Origin: Frankia umida
GTDB lineage: Bacteria > Actinomycetota > Actinomycetes > Frankiales > Frankiaceae
Direction of reading: 5' to 3'
NCBI RefSeq assembly: GCF_023242945.1
Contig: NZ_JALKFT010000020.1
Coordinates: forward strand, 1 to 64,000
DNA: 64,000 nucleotides
Below, one piece after another: positions 16,321-24,468 of the stretch. The notes under the pieces were generated by a model. That model was given only the letters and a program-made list of their open reading frames with translations. It was not told where the DNA came from and did not search any database. Position 1 is the first letter of the stretch, and the number at the start of each line of letters is the position of its first letter. Both the position numbers and the translations under genes were made by a program.

Positions 16321-19300
16321 ATGCCAGGTGCATCCGTGGGACGCATCGTCACGTTCTACTCCTACAAGGGTGGCACGGGGCGATCGATGGCGCTGGCCAA
16401 CATCGCCTGGCTGCTGGCAAGCAACGGGCGACGCGTCCTGGTGGTCGACTGGGATCTGGAGGCACCCGGCCTGCAGCGGTATTTCCACCCTTTCCTGAAC
16501 GACCCGCAGCTACGTTCCACCCGCGGCGTCATGGATCTCATCTGGAACTTCACCGCCGCGGCGCTGTCGCCGACCGCGTCCAGCGAGGAGGACTGGCTGG
16601 TCAGGGTCAGCGCGATCACCCCCTACGCGGAATCGCTGACCTGGGACTTCCCCGACGACGGCACGATCGACTTCGTCTGCTCCGGGCGGCACGACGCCGC
16701 CTACTCCCAACGCCTGAGCGCCTTCGACTGGACCTCCTTCTACGAGAGGCACGGCGGCGCGGACTTCATCGACGCTCTGGCCGAGAGCATGCGCGACTCC
16801 TACGACTGGATTCTGATCGACAGTCGGACCGGCCTCAGCGACACCGCCGGAATCTGCACCATGCAACTCCCGGACACAGTGGTGAACTGCTTCACCCTCA
16901 GCACGCAGAGCATTGAAGGGGCGGCGGCCGTCGCACGATCGATCACGGCGCCGGAAGGCGACCACGAGATTCGCCTGCTCCCGGTACCGATGCGGGTCGA
17001 GGACACCGAGCACGCGAAACTCGAACGGGGCCGCGACCTCGCCCGGGCCACATTTGATCCCTATCTCGCCGGCATGAGTGCCGATGAGCGTGCCCGCTAC
17101 TGGGGGGATGTGGAGATCCCCTACAAGGCGTATTACTCCTACGAGGAGATCCTGGCGGTCTTCGGCGACCGTCCGCATCAGGAGGGCACCCTGCTCGCGG
17201 CCTACGAGCGACTCGCCGCACGGCTGACCGACGACGAGGTCCACGAGCTGCCGGCCCAGGACGAGCGGCAGCGACGACAGCATCTCGCCCTGTTCGAACG
17301 CCAGCAGGCCGATATCCCGGCTGGTATCCGGGTACGTCATGCCACCCGCGATCGCGGTTGGGCCGACTGGATCGCCGAGGAGATCGCGGCGGTGGGCTTC
17401 GCCGTCACCCTTGAACCACTCGACGAGCGGGACGGGAGCACGCGGCTGCCTTCCACGGGCGACGCGGACGGGCGCGTCGTCGTGGTGCTTTCACCGGCCT
17501 ATCTGAGTCTCTTCGGTCCGCCGGATTCTCCGCGTGGGAGTGGTGGCGCCGGCTACGGCGGCGATCGAGCGCCGATCGTCGTCCGGATCAAGGAGGTGGA
17601 GCTGCCGGCCGAGTTCGACAGCCTCCACATCGCCGAACTCGCTGGTCTTGACGAGGCGGCCGCGCGACGCACCCTGCTCACCACGACGGGCCGACCCACC
17701 CGACGACCCGCGGTGGACCAGCCGACGACCAGGCAACCATCCGCGGTCCGTTTCCCAGGTGCGCCCCCGCAGGTCTGGGTGGGCGTGCCCACCCGCAATC
17801 CGGCGTTCATGGGTCGTGAGGATCAGCTCGCTCTGCTGCGGGAGCGCTTCGTCGGGGCGCAGGCCGCACCTACTCGTGCTCTGGTGCTCCAAGGGCTCGG
17901 TGGGGTTGGCAAGACACAGATCGCGGGCGAGTACGCCTACCGGTTCGCGTCCTCCTACGATCTGGTCTGTTGGATCGGCTGCGACCAGCCGGCGCTGGTG
18001 CGCAGCAGCCTGGCCGCCCTGGCCGGGGTGCTGGGCCTGCCGGAGCGGCCCGGGCGTGACCCCGTCGCCGACGCCCTGAACGCGCTCCGGCGAGGAGTGC
18101 CCTACCGACGTTGGCTCCTGATCTTCGACAACGCCGACAGTCCGGACGACATCGTGCACCTGGTGCCGCACGGGCCGGGTCATGTACTGATCACGTCCCG
18201 GAACCAGCGCTGGCAGGGGCGACAGGCCCGGCTGGAGATCGGCGTCTTCAGCCGGGCCGAGAGCGTCGCGCTCCTGCGCCGCCGGGCACCGTCGCTCACC
18301 GAGCAGATCGCGGCCCGGCTCGCCGAGGCACTGGGCGATCTGCCGTTGGCGCTGGAGCATGCCGGTGCCTGGCATGCCGAGAGCGGGATGTCCGCCGAGA
18401 GCTACCTGCGCCACCTCGAGGACAGCCCACGTCCGCTGTTGTTGGAAGGGGAGATTCCCACCTATCCCAGGCCGGTCGCCCGCACCTGGTTGCTTTCCGT
18501 CGAGAGACTGCGCGAACAGGTGCCGATCGCGGCACGACTGGCCGAGCTGTGCGCCTTCTTCGGGCCGGAGCCGATCAGCCTGAGCATCTTCGCCGGCACC
18601 GAAAACCTCCGCGAAGTCACCGATCCGGGAGATCAGGAACTGCGGGATTCGATCACACTGGCCTCCGCTGTTCGTCACGTGACCGAACACGCCCTTGTCC
18701 GGCTGGTGGACAAGGACGGCGATTCCTGCCTGGAAATGCACCGTCTGGTACAGGCGGTACTCCGCGACGAGTTGGCCCCGCCGCGGCGGGCCGAGGTCCG
18801 CGGTCGGGTCCATGCCCTGCTGGCCGCCGCCGATCCGGTCGACCCCGACGAGGCGTCGGCGTGGGCCAGTTACGCTCGGCTCCGCCCGCACGTGCTGGCC
18901 TCCCGGGCGGTGCGCTCCGCGGCTCCGGTGGTGGCGGATCTCGTACGCAACCTGGTACGCAGTCTTTTCACACAACGCGACTACGGCGGCTGCCAGGAAC
19001 TCGCCAACGAGGCTCTCGCGGTCTGGCGTGACCGTCTGGGCGAGCACGACTGGCGCACCCTGCGGATCGCCCTGGATCTCGCGGACAGCCTACGGGCCCT
19101 CGGCGAGCCGGAACGGGCTCACCAGTTGGACGAGGCCGCGCGAAACGGGCTGGTACGCATTCTGGGTCAGGATCACGAACTGTCGCTGCGGGCGGCGATG
19201 GCGATCGCCGGCGACCTCCGCGGCATCCGCGACTACCAGCAGGCCCGTGTCTTCGACGAGCAGACCTTCGAACGATTCAGAATCAACAACGAGCTCGATA

Positions 19301-20256
19301 CTCCCGACGGAATCAAGGCCGCCAACAACCTGGCCGTCTCACTGCGGTTTGCCGGCGACTTCCGGCGAGCCCTCGAGCTGAGCCGGGACGTCCACGATCG
19401 GGTGCGGACGCCGGCGCTGTCCAAACCCAAGGATGTCGATGTGCTGCAGTACGCCGACAGCCACGCGCGGGATCTTCGCGAATGTGGCCGATATCACGAG
19501 TCGCTGAGTTTGCTACAGCAGACGCAACAGGAGTGTCGGATCAGACTCGGTGACGATCACCCGGACACTCTGAGATCCGCACGTAACTATGCAATCTCAC
19601 TGCGCTGGAACGGCCGGCTGAGCGAGGCGTTCCGCCTCTCCAGGGAGACCATGGACAAGCTTCGCAACCTCTCCGGCCCGAACCACCGTGAAACGCTCAT
19701 GACGGCGGCCAGCCTCGTCTACGACCTGTGCCTGGATCAGCAGACCTCCGATGGCTGGCAGTTGGCCGAGGATACCTTCGAGCGGGCCCAGAACCACCTT
19801 GGGCCAGAAAGCCTCGACACGCTTGGGGTGGCAAACTCACTAGCCGTCGCACGACGCCGTCTTGGCGATAACCTGCAGGCTGCGGACCTTGCCGAAAGAA
19901 CCATCCTGAGCCTGGAGTCGTCCCTGCCAAAAAACCACCCGTTCGTCCACTACGCCCGTGCCAATCTCGCCAGCTGTCTCTTCGACCTGGGCCGCGAGCG
20001 CGAAGCCAGGGAGCTCGACCGGCAGGTCGAGGGGGGCCTGCGGACCGCACTCGGCCATGAACACCCCCACACCATGTTCGCCACGGCCAACCGCGCCGCG
20101 GCGCTGGCAAGAACGAACGAGGAGAAGCTCGCACATACGATGAGCTCGCGGACCCTCGAGGAGCTCGCGGTTTCGCTGGGACCAGCGCATCCGGTGCTCG
20201 CCAGGATCACCGGCGGTGAACGCATCGATTTCGAAATAGACGTACCACCGCCGTGA
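16321..20256 (+). CDS. fxsT: FxsT: ParA-like, TIR-like, NB-ARC and TPR domains in one protein
   Basis: The 1311-residue FxSxx-system protein starts with a ParA/MinD-type ATPase: deviant Walker A YSYKGGTGRSMALANIAW (residues 14-30), then RVLVVDWDLEAPGLQRYF and WILIDSRTGLSDTAG. A TIR-like domain lies at about 325-450 (IRVRHATRDRGWADWIAEEI and VVVVLSPAYLSLFG). An NB-ARC ATPase follows (GLGGVGKTQ about 525; RWLLIFDNADSPDDI; GPGHVLITSRN), then TPR repeats to the end (LGDDHPDTLRSARNYAISLR and similar). This order is the family's usual one. Upstream AAAGGTAGG lies near ATG 16321. The gene ends 3 bases before the convergent precursor-peptide gene at 20260-20469. Role inferred: sensing or scaffolding in the same pathway as FxsB/FxsC. 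Confidence 0.9.
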   Translation: MPGASVGRIVTFYSYKGGTGRSMALANIAWLLASNGRRVLVVDWDLEAPGLQRYFHPFLNDPQLRSTRGVMDLIWNFTAAALSPTASSEEDWLVRVSAITPYAESLTWDFPDDGTIDFVCSGRHDAAYSQRLSAFDWTSFYERHGGADFIDALAESMRDSYDWILIDSRTGLSDTAGICTMQLPDTVVNCFTLSTQSIEGAAAVARSITAPEGDHEIRLLPVPMRVEDTEHAKLERGRDLARATFDPYLAGMSADERARYWGDVEIPYKAYYSYEEILAVFGDRPHQEGTLLAAYERLAARLTDDEVHELPAQDERQRRQHLALFERQQADIPAGIRVRHATRDRGWADWIAEEIAAVGFAVTLEPLDERDGSTRLPSTGDADGRVVVVLSPAYLSLFGPPDSPRGSGGAGYGGDRAPIVVRIKEVELPAEFDSLHIAELAGLDEAAARRTLLTTTGRPTRRPAVDQPTTRQPSAVRFPGAPPQVWVGVPTRNPAFMGREDQLALLRERFVGAQAAPTRALVLQGLGGVGKTQIAGEYAYRFASSYDLVCWIGCDQPALVRSSLAALAGVLGLPERPGRDPVADALNALRRGVPYRRWLLIFDNADSPDDIVHLVPHGPGHVLITSRNQRWQGRQARLEIGVFSRAESVALLRRRAPSLTEQIAARLAEALGDLPLALEHAGAWHAESGMSAESYLRHLEDSPRPLLLEGEIPTYPRPVARTWLLSVERLREQVPIAARLAELCAFFGPEPISLSIFAGTENLREVTDPGDQELRDSITLASAVRHVTEHALVRLVDKDGDSCLEMHRLVQAVLRDELAPPRRAEVRGRVHALLAAADPVDPDEASAWASYARLRPHVLASRAVRSAAPVVADLVRNLVRSLFTQRDYGGCQELANEALAVWRDRLGEHDWRTLRIALDLADSLRALGEPERAHQLDEAARNGLVRILGQDHELSLRAAMAIAGDLRGIRDYQQARVFDEQTFERFRINNELDTPDGIKAANNLAVSLRFAGDFRRALELSRDVHDRVRTPALSKPKDVDVLQYADSHARDLRECGRYHESLSLLQQTQQECRIRLGDDHPDTLRSARNYAISLRWNGRLSEAFRLSRETMDKLRNLSGPNHRETLMTAASLVYDLCLDQQTSDGWQLAEDTFERAQNHLGPESLDTLGVANSLAVARRRLGDNLQAADLAERTILSLESSLPKNHPFVHYARANLASCLFDLGREREARELDRQVEGGLRTALGHEHPHTMFATANRAAALARTNEEKLAHTMSSRTLEELAVSLGPAHPVLARITGGERIDFEIDVPPP

Positions 20257-20259
20257 CCC

Positions 20260-20469
20260 TCATTCCGCGTGGGGCTCAGAAGCGACCACAGTCGGCGGAC
20301 CAATGCTCGAGTTGAATCCCGACTGCGCGCCAAGTGGGTTCTCCGCGGCTCTGCTCAGAGCGGTCAGGGCATGTCGGATCCGAGGGTTCGGATGATCTCT
20401 GAGTCGATCCAGATCAATGTCGGAGAGATCCGGCAGATCCGACTCGAAGGCCTCGTATCCGGCGACCAT
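20260..20469 (-). CDS. FxSxx-type precursor peptide 2, with internal SGFNS motif
   Basis: This 69-residue peptide starts at ATG 20469, with GAAGGGGAA about 8 bases upstream. The leader is acidic with the LPDLSDIDLDRLRDH style seen in FxSxx precursors, followed by GAQSGFNSSIGPPTVV and a short Glu-ending tail. S50-S54 (SGFNS) occupy the same residue numbers as in peptide 1. The first 56 residues align with it without gaps at 20 identical positions. Thirteen residues follow the FNSSI motif, so again it is not C-terminal. The tails share IGPP (GPPTVV here, IGPPPG in peptide 1). It is encoded tail-to-tail with fxsT, separated by 3 bases, and on the opposite strand from it. Presumed substrate of FxsB and the HExxH protein. 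Confidence 0.75.
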   Translation of the reverse strand: MVAGYEAFESDLPDLSDIDLDRLRDHPNPRIRHALTALSRAAENPLGAQSGFNSSIGPPTVVASEPHAE

Positions 20470-20690
20470 GGCTCGTTCCCCTTCCCGCTCCGGCCGGACA
20501 CGGCCGAAATTGAAGGCAGCGTACGACCACCGGCCCGGCGTCCGATGACCCGGGGGCGCGACTGCCGGAGAGTAACCCGCCACGTACCCCGGTCAACACA
20601 CCTTGGCGGGCCGCCTTATGTCCACCGATCACGGTAACCGGCCACATACTCCACCAGTTCAACCAGCGATCAACACCTGCCGCGTCGCGA

Positions 20691-21419
20691 TCAGACAGCG
20701 AAGGTCCGCAGCGGGCCGGTGTAGGGCTTGGCCGGTGGTGGGGCGTACTCACCGCGGCCGCTGGTGCGCAGACCGAGGCCGGCGAGACCGGCGACCATCG
20801 CCGTGGCCACCGAAACGCCGTCGATCACCGGAATCTCGAGATCGGCCGACAGGGACGTACACAGGTCGGCCATGCCAGCACAGCCGAGCACGATCACGTC
20901 GGCGCCGTCGTGATCACGCGCCGCTCGGCACTCGGCGAGGATGCGGGCCGGTGCGCTCGGGTCGGCCTCAAGCTCCAGGACCGCGATCTCGCAGGCGCGC
21001 ACGCCGCGGCAGACCGACCGCAACCCGTACCGGTCGACCAGCTCCCACGCCCGGCCACGGGTGCGCTCCAGGGTGGTGACGACGCTGAACGCCCGGCCGA
21101 GGGTGGCCGCGGCGCGCATCGCCGCCTCGGCGATGCCGAGCACCGGGCCGGTGGCCACTTCGCGGGCCGCATCGACACCCGGGTCGCCGAAGCAGGCGAT
21201 CACATAGCCGGCCGCGCCGTCGGCCTCGCCGGCGGCGATCTCGCGCAGAATGCCCGGCACACTGAGCGCCTCGTCGTAGTGGCTCTCGATCGAGGCCGGT
21301 CCCATCGCCGGGGTGACGGCCTCGACCCGCGTACCCGGCCCGGCGGCGAGGCGGGCCGACCTGCCGATCAGTCTGGTCATGAACTCGGTCGTGTTCGGGT
21401 TGATGACCCGGATGAGCAT
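20691..21419 (-). CDS. Aspartate/glutamate racemase-family protein, hydantoin racemase type
   Basis: The 242-residue enzyme opens with MLIRVINPNTTEFMTRLI, the standard start of hydantoin racemases, and contains the paired catalytic cysteines in GYVIACFGDPGVDAAREV and DVIVLGCAGMADL. These enzymes racemise 5-substituted hydantoins or related compounds by two-base chemistry. The next gene upstream on the same strand is an NCS1 permease and the one beyond that is a GntR regulator, a set typical of hydantoin, allantoin or pyrimidine uptake and use. No hydantoinase or carbamoylase gene is in the window, so the substrate stays open. Confidence 0.85.
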   Translation of the reverse strand: MLIRVINPNTTEFMTRLIGRSARLAAGPGTRVEAVTPAMGPASIESHYDEALSVPGILREIAAGEADGAAGYVIACFGDPGVDAAREVATGPVLGIAEAAMRAAATLGRAFSVVTTLERTRGRAWELVDRYGLRSVCRGVRACEIAVLELEADPSAPARILAECRAARDHDGADVIVLGCAGMADLCTSLSADLEIPVIDGVSVATAMVAGLAGLGLRTSGRGEYAPPPAKPYTGPLRTFAV

Positions 21420-21490
21420 GGTGCGGCAACCGTCCAGGGAGAGCCGAAGGAGTCCGGAGCGCGGCGCCGGCGTCAGGGGCCGTACTGGCC

Positions 21491-21574
21491 GCCGGACGCC
21501 GGACGCCGGACGCGGGGTGCGGGGTGCGGGGTGCGGGCGAAACGTGGGACGTGGGAGAAACGTGGGACGTGGGA
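21491..21574. repeat. Three short tandem repeats between racemase and permease genes
   Basis: GCCGGAC repeats three times (21491-21511), then GCGGGGT three times (21512-21532), then an 18-bp unit GAAACGTGGGACGTGGGA twice (21539-21574). They fill most of the 166-base gap between two genes on the same strand. No stem-loop terminator was seen. Slippage-prone spacer DNA is the simplest reading. Confidence 0.8.
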
Positions 21575-21585
21575 GAAGCGGGCGG

Positions 21586-23184
21586 TCAGCGGGTGGCGGC
21601 CCGCGGTTCGGTCTGCGGGGTGCGGGGGCTTGGCACCGGGGCGACCAGGGAGGTCGCGGTGACCGGGGAGCGGCGGGCGAGCAGGTAGTAGACGGCGAGC
21701 CCGAGGCCCATCCCGATGAACCAGCTGTACTGGGCGGCGGTGTGAATCCACGAGATGGCCGACCCGGGGATCACGACGGTGAGCATCGCGATGACGGCGC
21801 CGACCACCGTGGCGATGACCGCCGGCGGGTTGAAACCCTTGTGGTACCAGTAGGACCCGCGCTCGGACATGGTGAACAGGTCGTCCACGACGATGGTCTG
21901 GCGACGGATCAGGTAGAAGTCGGCGATGAGCACGCCGAACAGCGGGCCGATGAAGGCGCCCAGCGTTTCCAGGGTGTAGCGGATGACATCCGGGTTGTTG
22001 TACAGGTTCCACGGTGTGATGAGTACGGAGCAGACCGCGGCGATCATGCCGCCTGCGCGCCAGCTGATGCGCTGCGGGCTGACGTTGGAGAAGTCGAACG
22101 CCGGCGAGATGAAGTTCGCGACGATGTTGATGCCGATGGTGGCGGTGGTGAAGGTGAGCGCGCCGAGCACGATGGCGAAGGTGCTGTCGATCCGGGCGAC
22201 GGTCTGAACCGGGTCGGTGATGAGTTCCCCGAAGACGGGAATCGTCAGCGAGGCGGTGAGCACCACCAGCAGGGAGAACACCAGGAAGTTCACCGGAAGG
22301 CCAAGAAGGTTGCCGCGTCGGACGGCACCGAAGTCCTTTCCGTACCGGGCGAAGTCGCCGAAGTTCAGCATCGGACCGGAGAAGTAGGAGACGACCAGGG
22401 CAATAGCGCCAAGCATGATCGAGATGGTGGAGCCGCCATGGCGCTCGCCACCGAGGTTGAGGCTCATCGCACCCCACCCGGCCTTGTAGATGAGATAGCC
22501 GGTGAGGGCGAACATCACGACGTAGACGGCCGGGCCGCAGAAGTCGATGAACCGGCGGATCGTCTCCATGCCGGTCCAGAACACCGCCGCCTGGAGGACC
22601 CACAGGGCGGCGAAGCTGCACCACCCGAGCAGCGGCAGGCCCAGGAAGCCGTACTGGTGGACATCCGCGTAGGGGGCGAGGCCGCCGAACAGCTTGAGCA
22701 GGACGACGTCCAGCGCGGCCGAGGCGAGGTAGGTCTGGATGCCGTACCAGGCCACGGCGATGAGCCCACGGATGATGGCCGGGATGTTGGCACCGAGCAC
22801 ACCGAAGGATGCCCGGCAGACCACCGGATAGGGCACCGCCGCCTGCTGGCTGGGCCGGGCCACGAGATTGCAGAAGAAATAGACGATGGTGATGCCCACG
22901 AGAAGCGCGACCAGGACCTGCCAGCTGGTCAGCCCGAGCGCGAACAGGCTGCCGGCGGTCACATATCCGCCGACGCTGTGCACATCCGACATCCAGAAGG
23001 CGAAGATGTTGTAGGTCGACCAGGTCTGCCTGGGTAGCGGAGCAAGGTCCTCGTTGGCAAGCCGTGGATCGTAACCTGGCTTCACCGCACCCGAACCGAC
23101 CGGTTGGCCAGCGGCTTCGATCATATCTCCGTTACTTGTTGGCAGGTCCCGCGGCGGCGCCACGGTAGCCTCGGACTCGTTCAT
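21586..23184 (-). CDS. NCS1-family permease (hydantoin/allantoin/pyrimidine type)
   Basis: The 532-residue membrane protein has about 12 hydrophobic segments. The NCS1 opening is NEDLAPLPRQTWSTYNIFAFWMSDVHSVGGY, with VPYPVVCRASFGVLGANIPAIIRG and SWRAGGMIAAV typical of Mhp1, allantoin and cytosine permeases. These are sodium- or proton-coupled importers. Start ATG 23184 follows GAGGGAGAAACA; the longer frame to 23364 runs through the operator-like repeats and is rejected. Upstream lies a 336-base region with CTGTC/GACAG inverted repeats and then the GntR gene on the same strand. Downstream is the racemase. The substrate is probably a hydantoin or related ring, inferred from that neighbour. Confidence 0.87.
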   Translation of the reverse strand: MNESEATVAPPRDLPTSNGDMIEAAGQPVGSGAVKPGYDPRLANEDLAPLPRQTWSTYNIFAFWMSDVHSVGGYVTAGSLFALGLTSWQVLVALLVGITIVYFFCNLVARPSQQAAVPYPVVCRASFGVLGANIPAIIRGLIAVAWYGIQTYLASAALDVVLLKLFGGLAPYADVHQYGFLGLPLLGWCSFAALWVLQAAVFWTGMETIRRFIDFCGPAVYVVMFALTGYLIYKAGWGAMSLNLGGERHGGSTISIMLGAIALVVSYFSGPMLNFGDFARYGKDFGAVRRGNLLGLPVNFLVFSLLVVLTASLTIPVFGELITDPVQTVARIDSTFAIVLGALTFTTATIGINIVANFISPAFDFSNVSPQRISWRAGGMIAAVCSVLITPWNLYNNPDVIRYTLETLGAFIGPLFGVLIADFYLIRRQTIVVDDLFTMSERGSYWYHKGFNPPAVIATVVGAVIAMLTVVIPGSAISWIHTAAQYSWFIGMGLGLAVYYLLARRSPVTATSLVAPVPSPRTPQTEPRAATR

Positions 23185-23520
23185 TGTTTCTCCCTCGGAT
23201 GGCTGCGCGGTCCACGCGGGTGATCGGGCGTTTTCAGACACACGACGGGTCGCCGGAAACGCGGCCCGCTTCGGCGTCAGACCGCTCCGGTCACGGCGAG
23301 ATGAATCCACCGGCCGGCCTCTGTCGAGAGACAGTAGGGTGGTGATGTTTCTGTCGAATGACACGACAGATATATCCGCTGGTGGACGGTCGAAGCCGAG
23401 TTACTCCGTGCTGCGCTGATCAGAATCGCGGCTGATCGGCGACACGGCTGACCGCGACCCGCCCCTGAGGCGGCCCCGGCCAGCCCAGGGACGGGGTCGG
23501 CCAGTCGGGTGGGAAGGCGG
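23185..23520. promoter_or_regulatory. 336-base regulatory gap with two CTGTC-type inverted repeats
   Basis: CTGTC-GAGA-GACAG lies at 23321-23334, and TCTGTCG-7 nt-CGACAGA lies at 23350-23370, next to the AT-rich ATATAT. Two related palindromes 16 bases apart upstream of the permease gene and near a GntR gene suggest an operator pair for that regulator. No gene is seen in this gap. Confidence 0.5.
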
Positions 23521-24216
23521 TCAGGGCGTGGGGCCGGGACTGCCGGGGAGGGAGGCCCGAAGGCGGGCGTGGTGCAGGCGGGAGATCTCCAGCAGCGCCG
23601 GCGCGTTCCGAGCCGCGAAGGCGGCGAGCATCCGCTCGTGGTCCTCGTTGAGCGCGGTGACCACGTCGCGCGGCGCGTGGTCCATCGGCCGGGCGGGCTC
23701 GGTCATGTTCCAGGCCGATTCGTACATGCGTGCCAGCCGGGGCATGGCGCCGGCGTTGACGAGCGCGAGATGGAACCGGCGGCTCTCGCGATGGTGCCCG
23801 CGGGCGTCGCCGGCCTCGATCGCCGCGGCGGTGGCGACGTGCGCCGCCAGGACCCGTTCGTCGTCCGCGGCTGTGGCCCGGCGCACGGCCGCCGCCAACG
23901 CGGAGGCCTCCAACGCCTCCCGCACCAGGTAGAACTCGCGCAGCTCGGCGGGCGTGAGCGCCGCGACGGTGTAGCCCGCGCGGGCCCGATGCTCCACCAG
24001 CCCCTCACCGACCAGGCTCATCAACGCCTCACGGACGGGAATCCGGCTGACCTGGTAACGCGCGGCGACCTCATCGACCGGGATGGGCAGGCCGGGGCCG
24101 GCCGCGCCGTCGAGGATGACCCGCTTGAGCTCGCCGAGGATGGCCTCACGGGCCGATCCATCCCAGTCGGTGGACAGGGTCGCGACCCATGTCACCGGTG
24201 GCCGGGGGACTCGCAT
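23521..24216 (-). CDS. GntR-family regulator, FadR/FCD type
   Basis: The 231-residue protein has an N-terminal winged helix (DEVAARYQVSRIPVREALMSLVGEGLVEH at about 47-75) with the PVREAL recognition-helix signature. The C-terminal all-helical FCD domain has LREFYLVREALEASALAAAV, FHLALVNAGAMPRL, NEDHERMLAAF and LHHARLR, whose Asp/His residues usually bind metal or a carboxylate ligand. Start ATG 24216 is preceded by GGAGG at 5 bases. It stands upstream of the permease and racemase genes and probably controls them in response to the imported substrate; the palindromes at 23321-23370 are candidate sites. Confidence 0.87.
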   Translation of the reverse strand: MRVPRPPVTWVATLSTDWDGSAREAILGELKRVILDGAAGPGLPIPVDEVAARYQVSRIPVREALMSLVGEGLVEHRARAGYTVAALTPAELREFYLVREALEASALAAAVRRATAADDERVLAAHVATAAAIEAGDARGHHRESRRFHLALVNAGAMPRLARMYESAWNMTEPARPMDHAPRDVVTALNEDHERMLAAFAARNAPALLEISRLHHARLRASLPGSPGPTP

Positions 24217-24468
24217 CCCATCCTCCCAGGGATGGATCCGCCGGGGCAGCTGGCGGGCCGGATCTGCAGTGGACGTCCGGGACTGTAGCCCCGAACTGTT
24301 TCGTCCCGTCCGCCGTCAGATCACGTTTGTGCACCGAGCCAGCCCACCCCCGCGAACCGGGCCAGCCCGGCCGCGATCGGGGCGGACCGGACCAGAGGTG
24401 CGGCCATGTGCGCCGACCGGACACAATGACCGAACTGACGGACCGAACTGGCGGAGAGGAGATCGACC

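Noticed and set aside
21313..23037. Rightward open frame of about 570 codons
   Set aside because: Antisense to the NCS1 permease; composition (Gly/Asp/Glu/Arg runs) is typical of a shadow frame and it has no motif.
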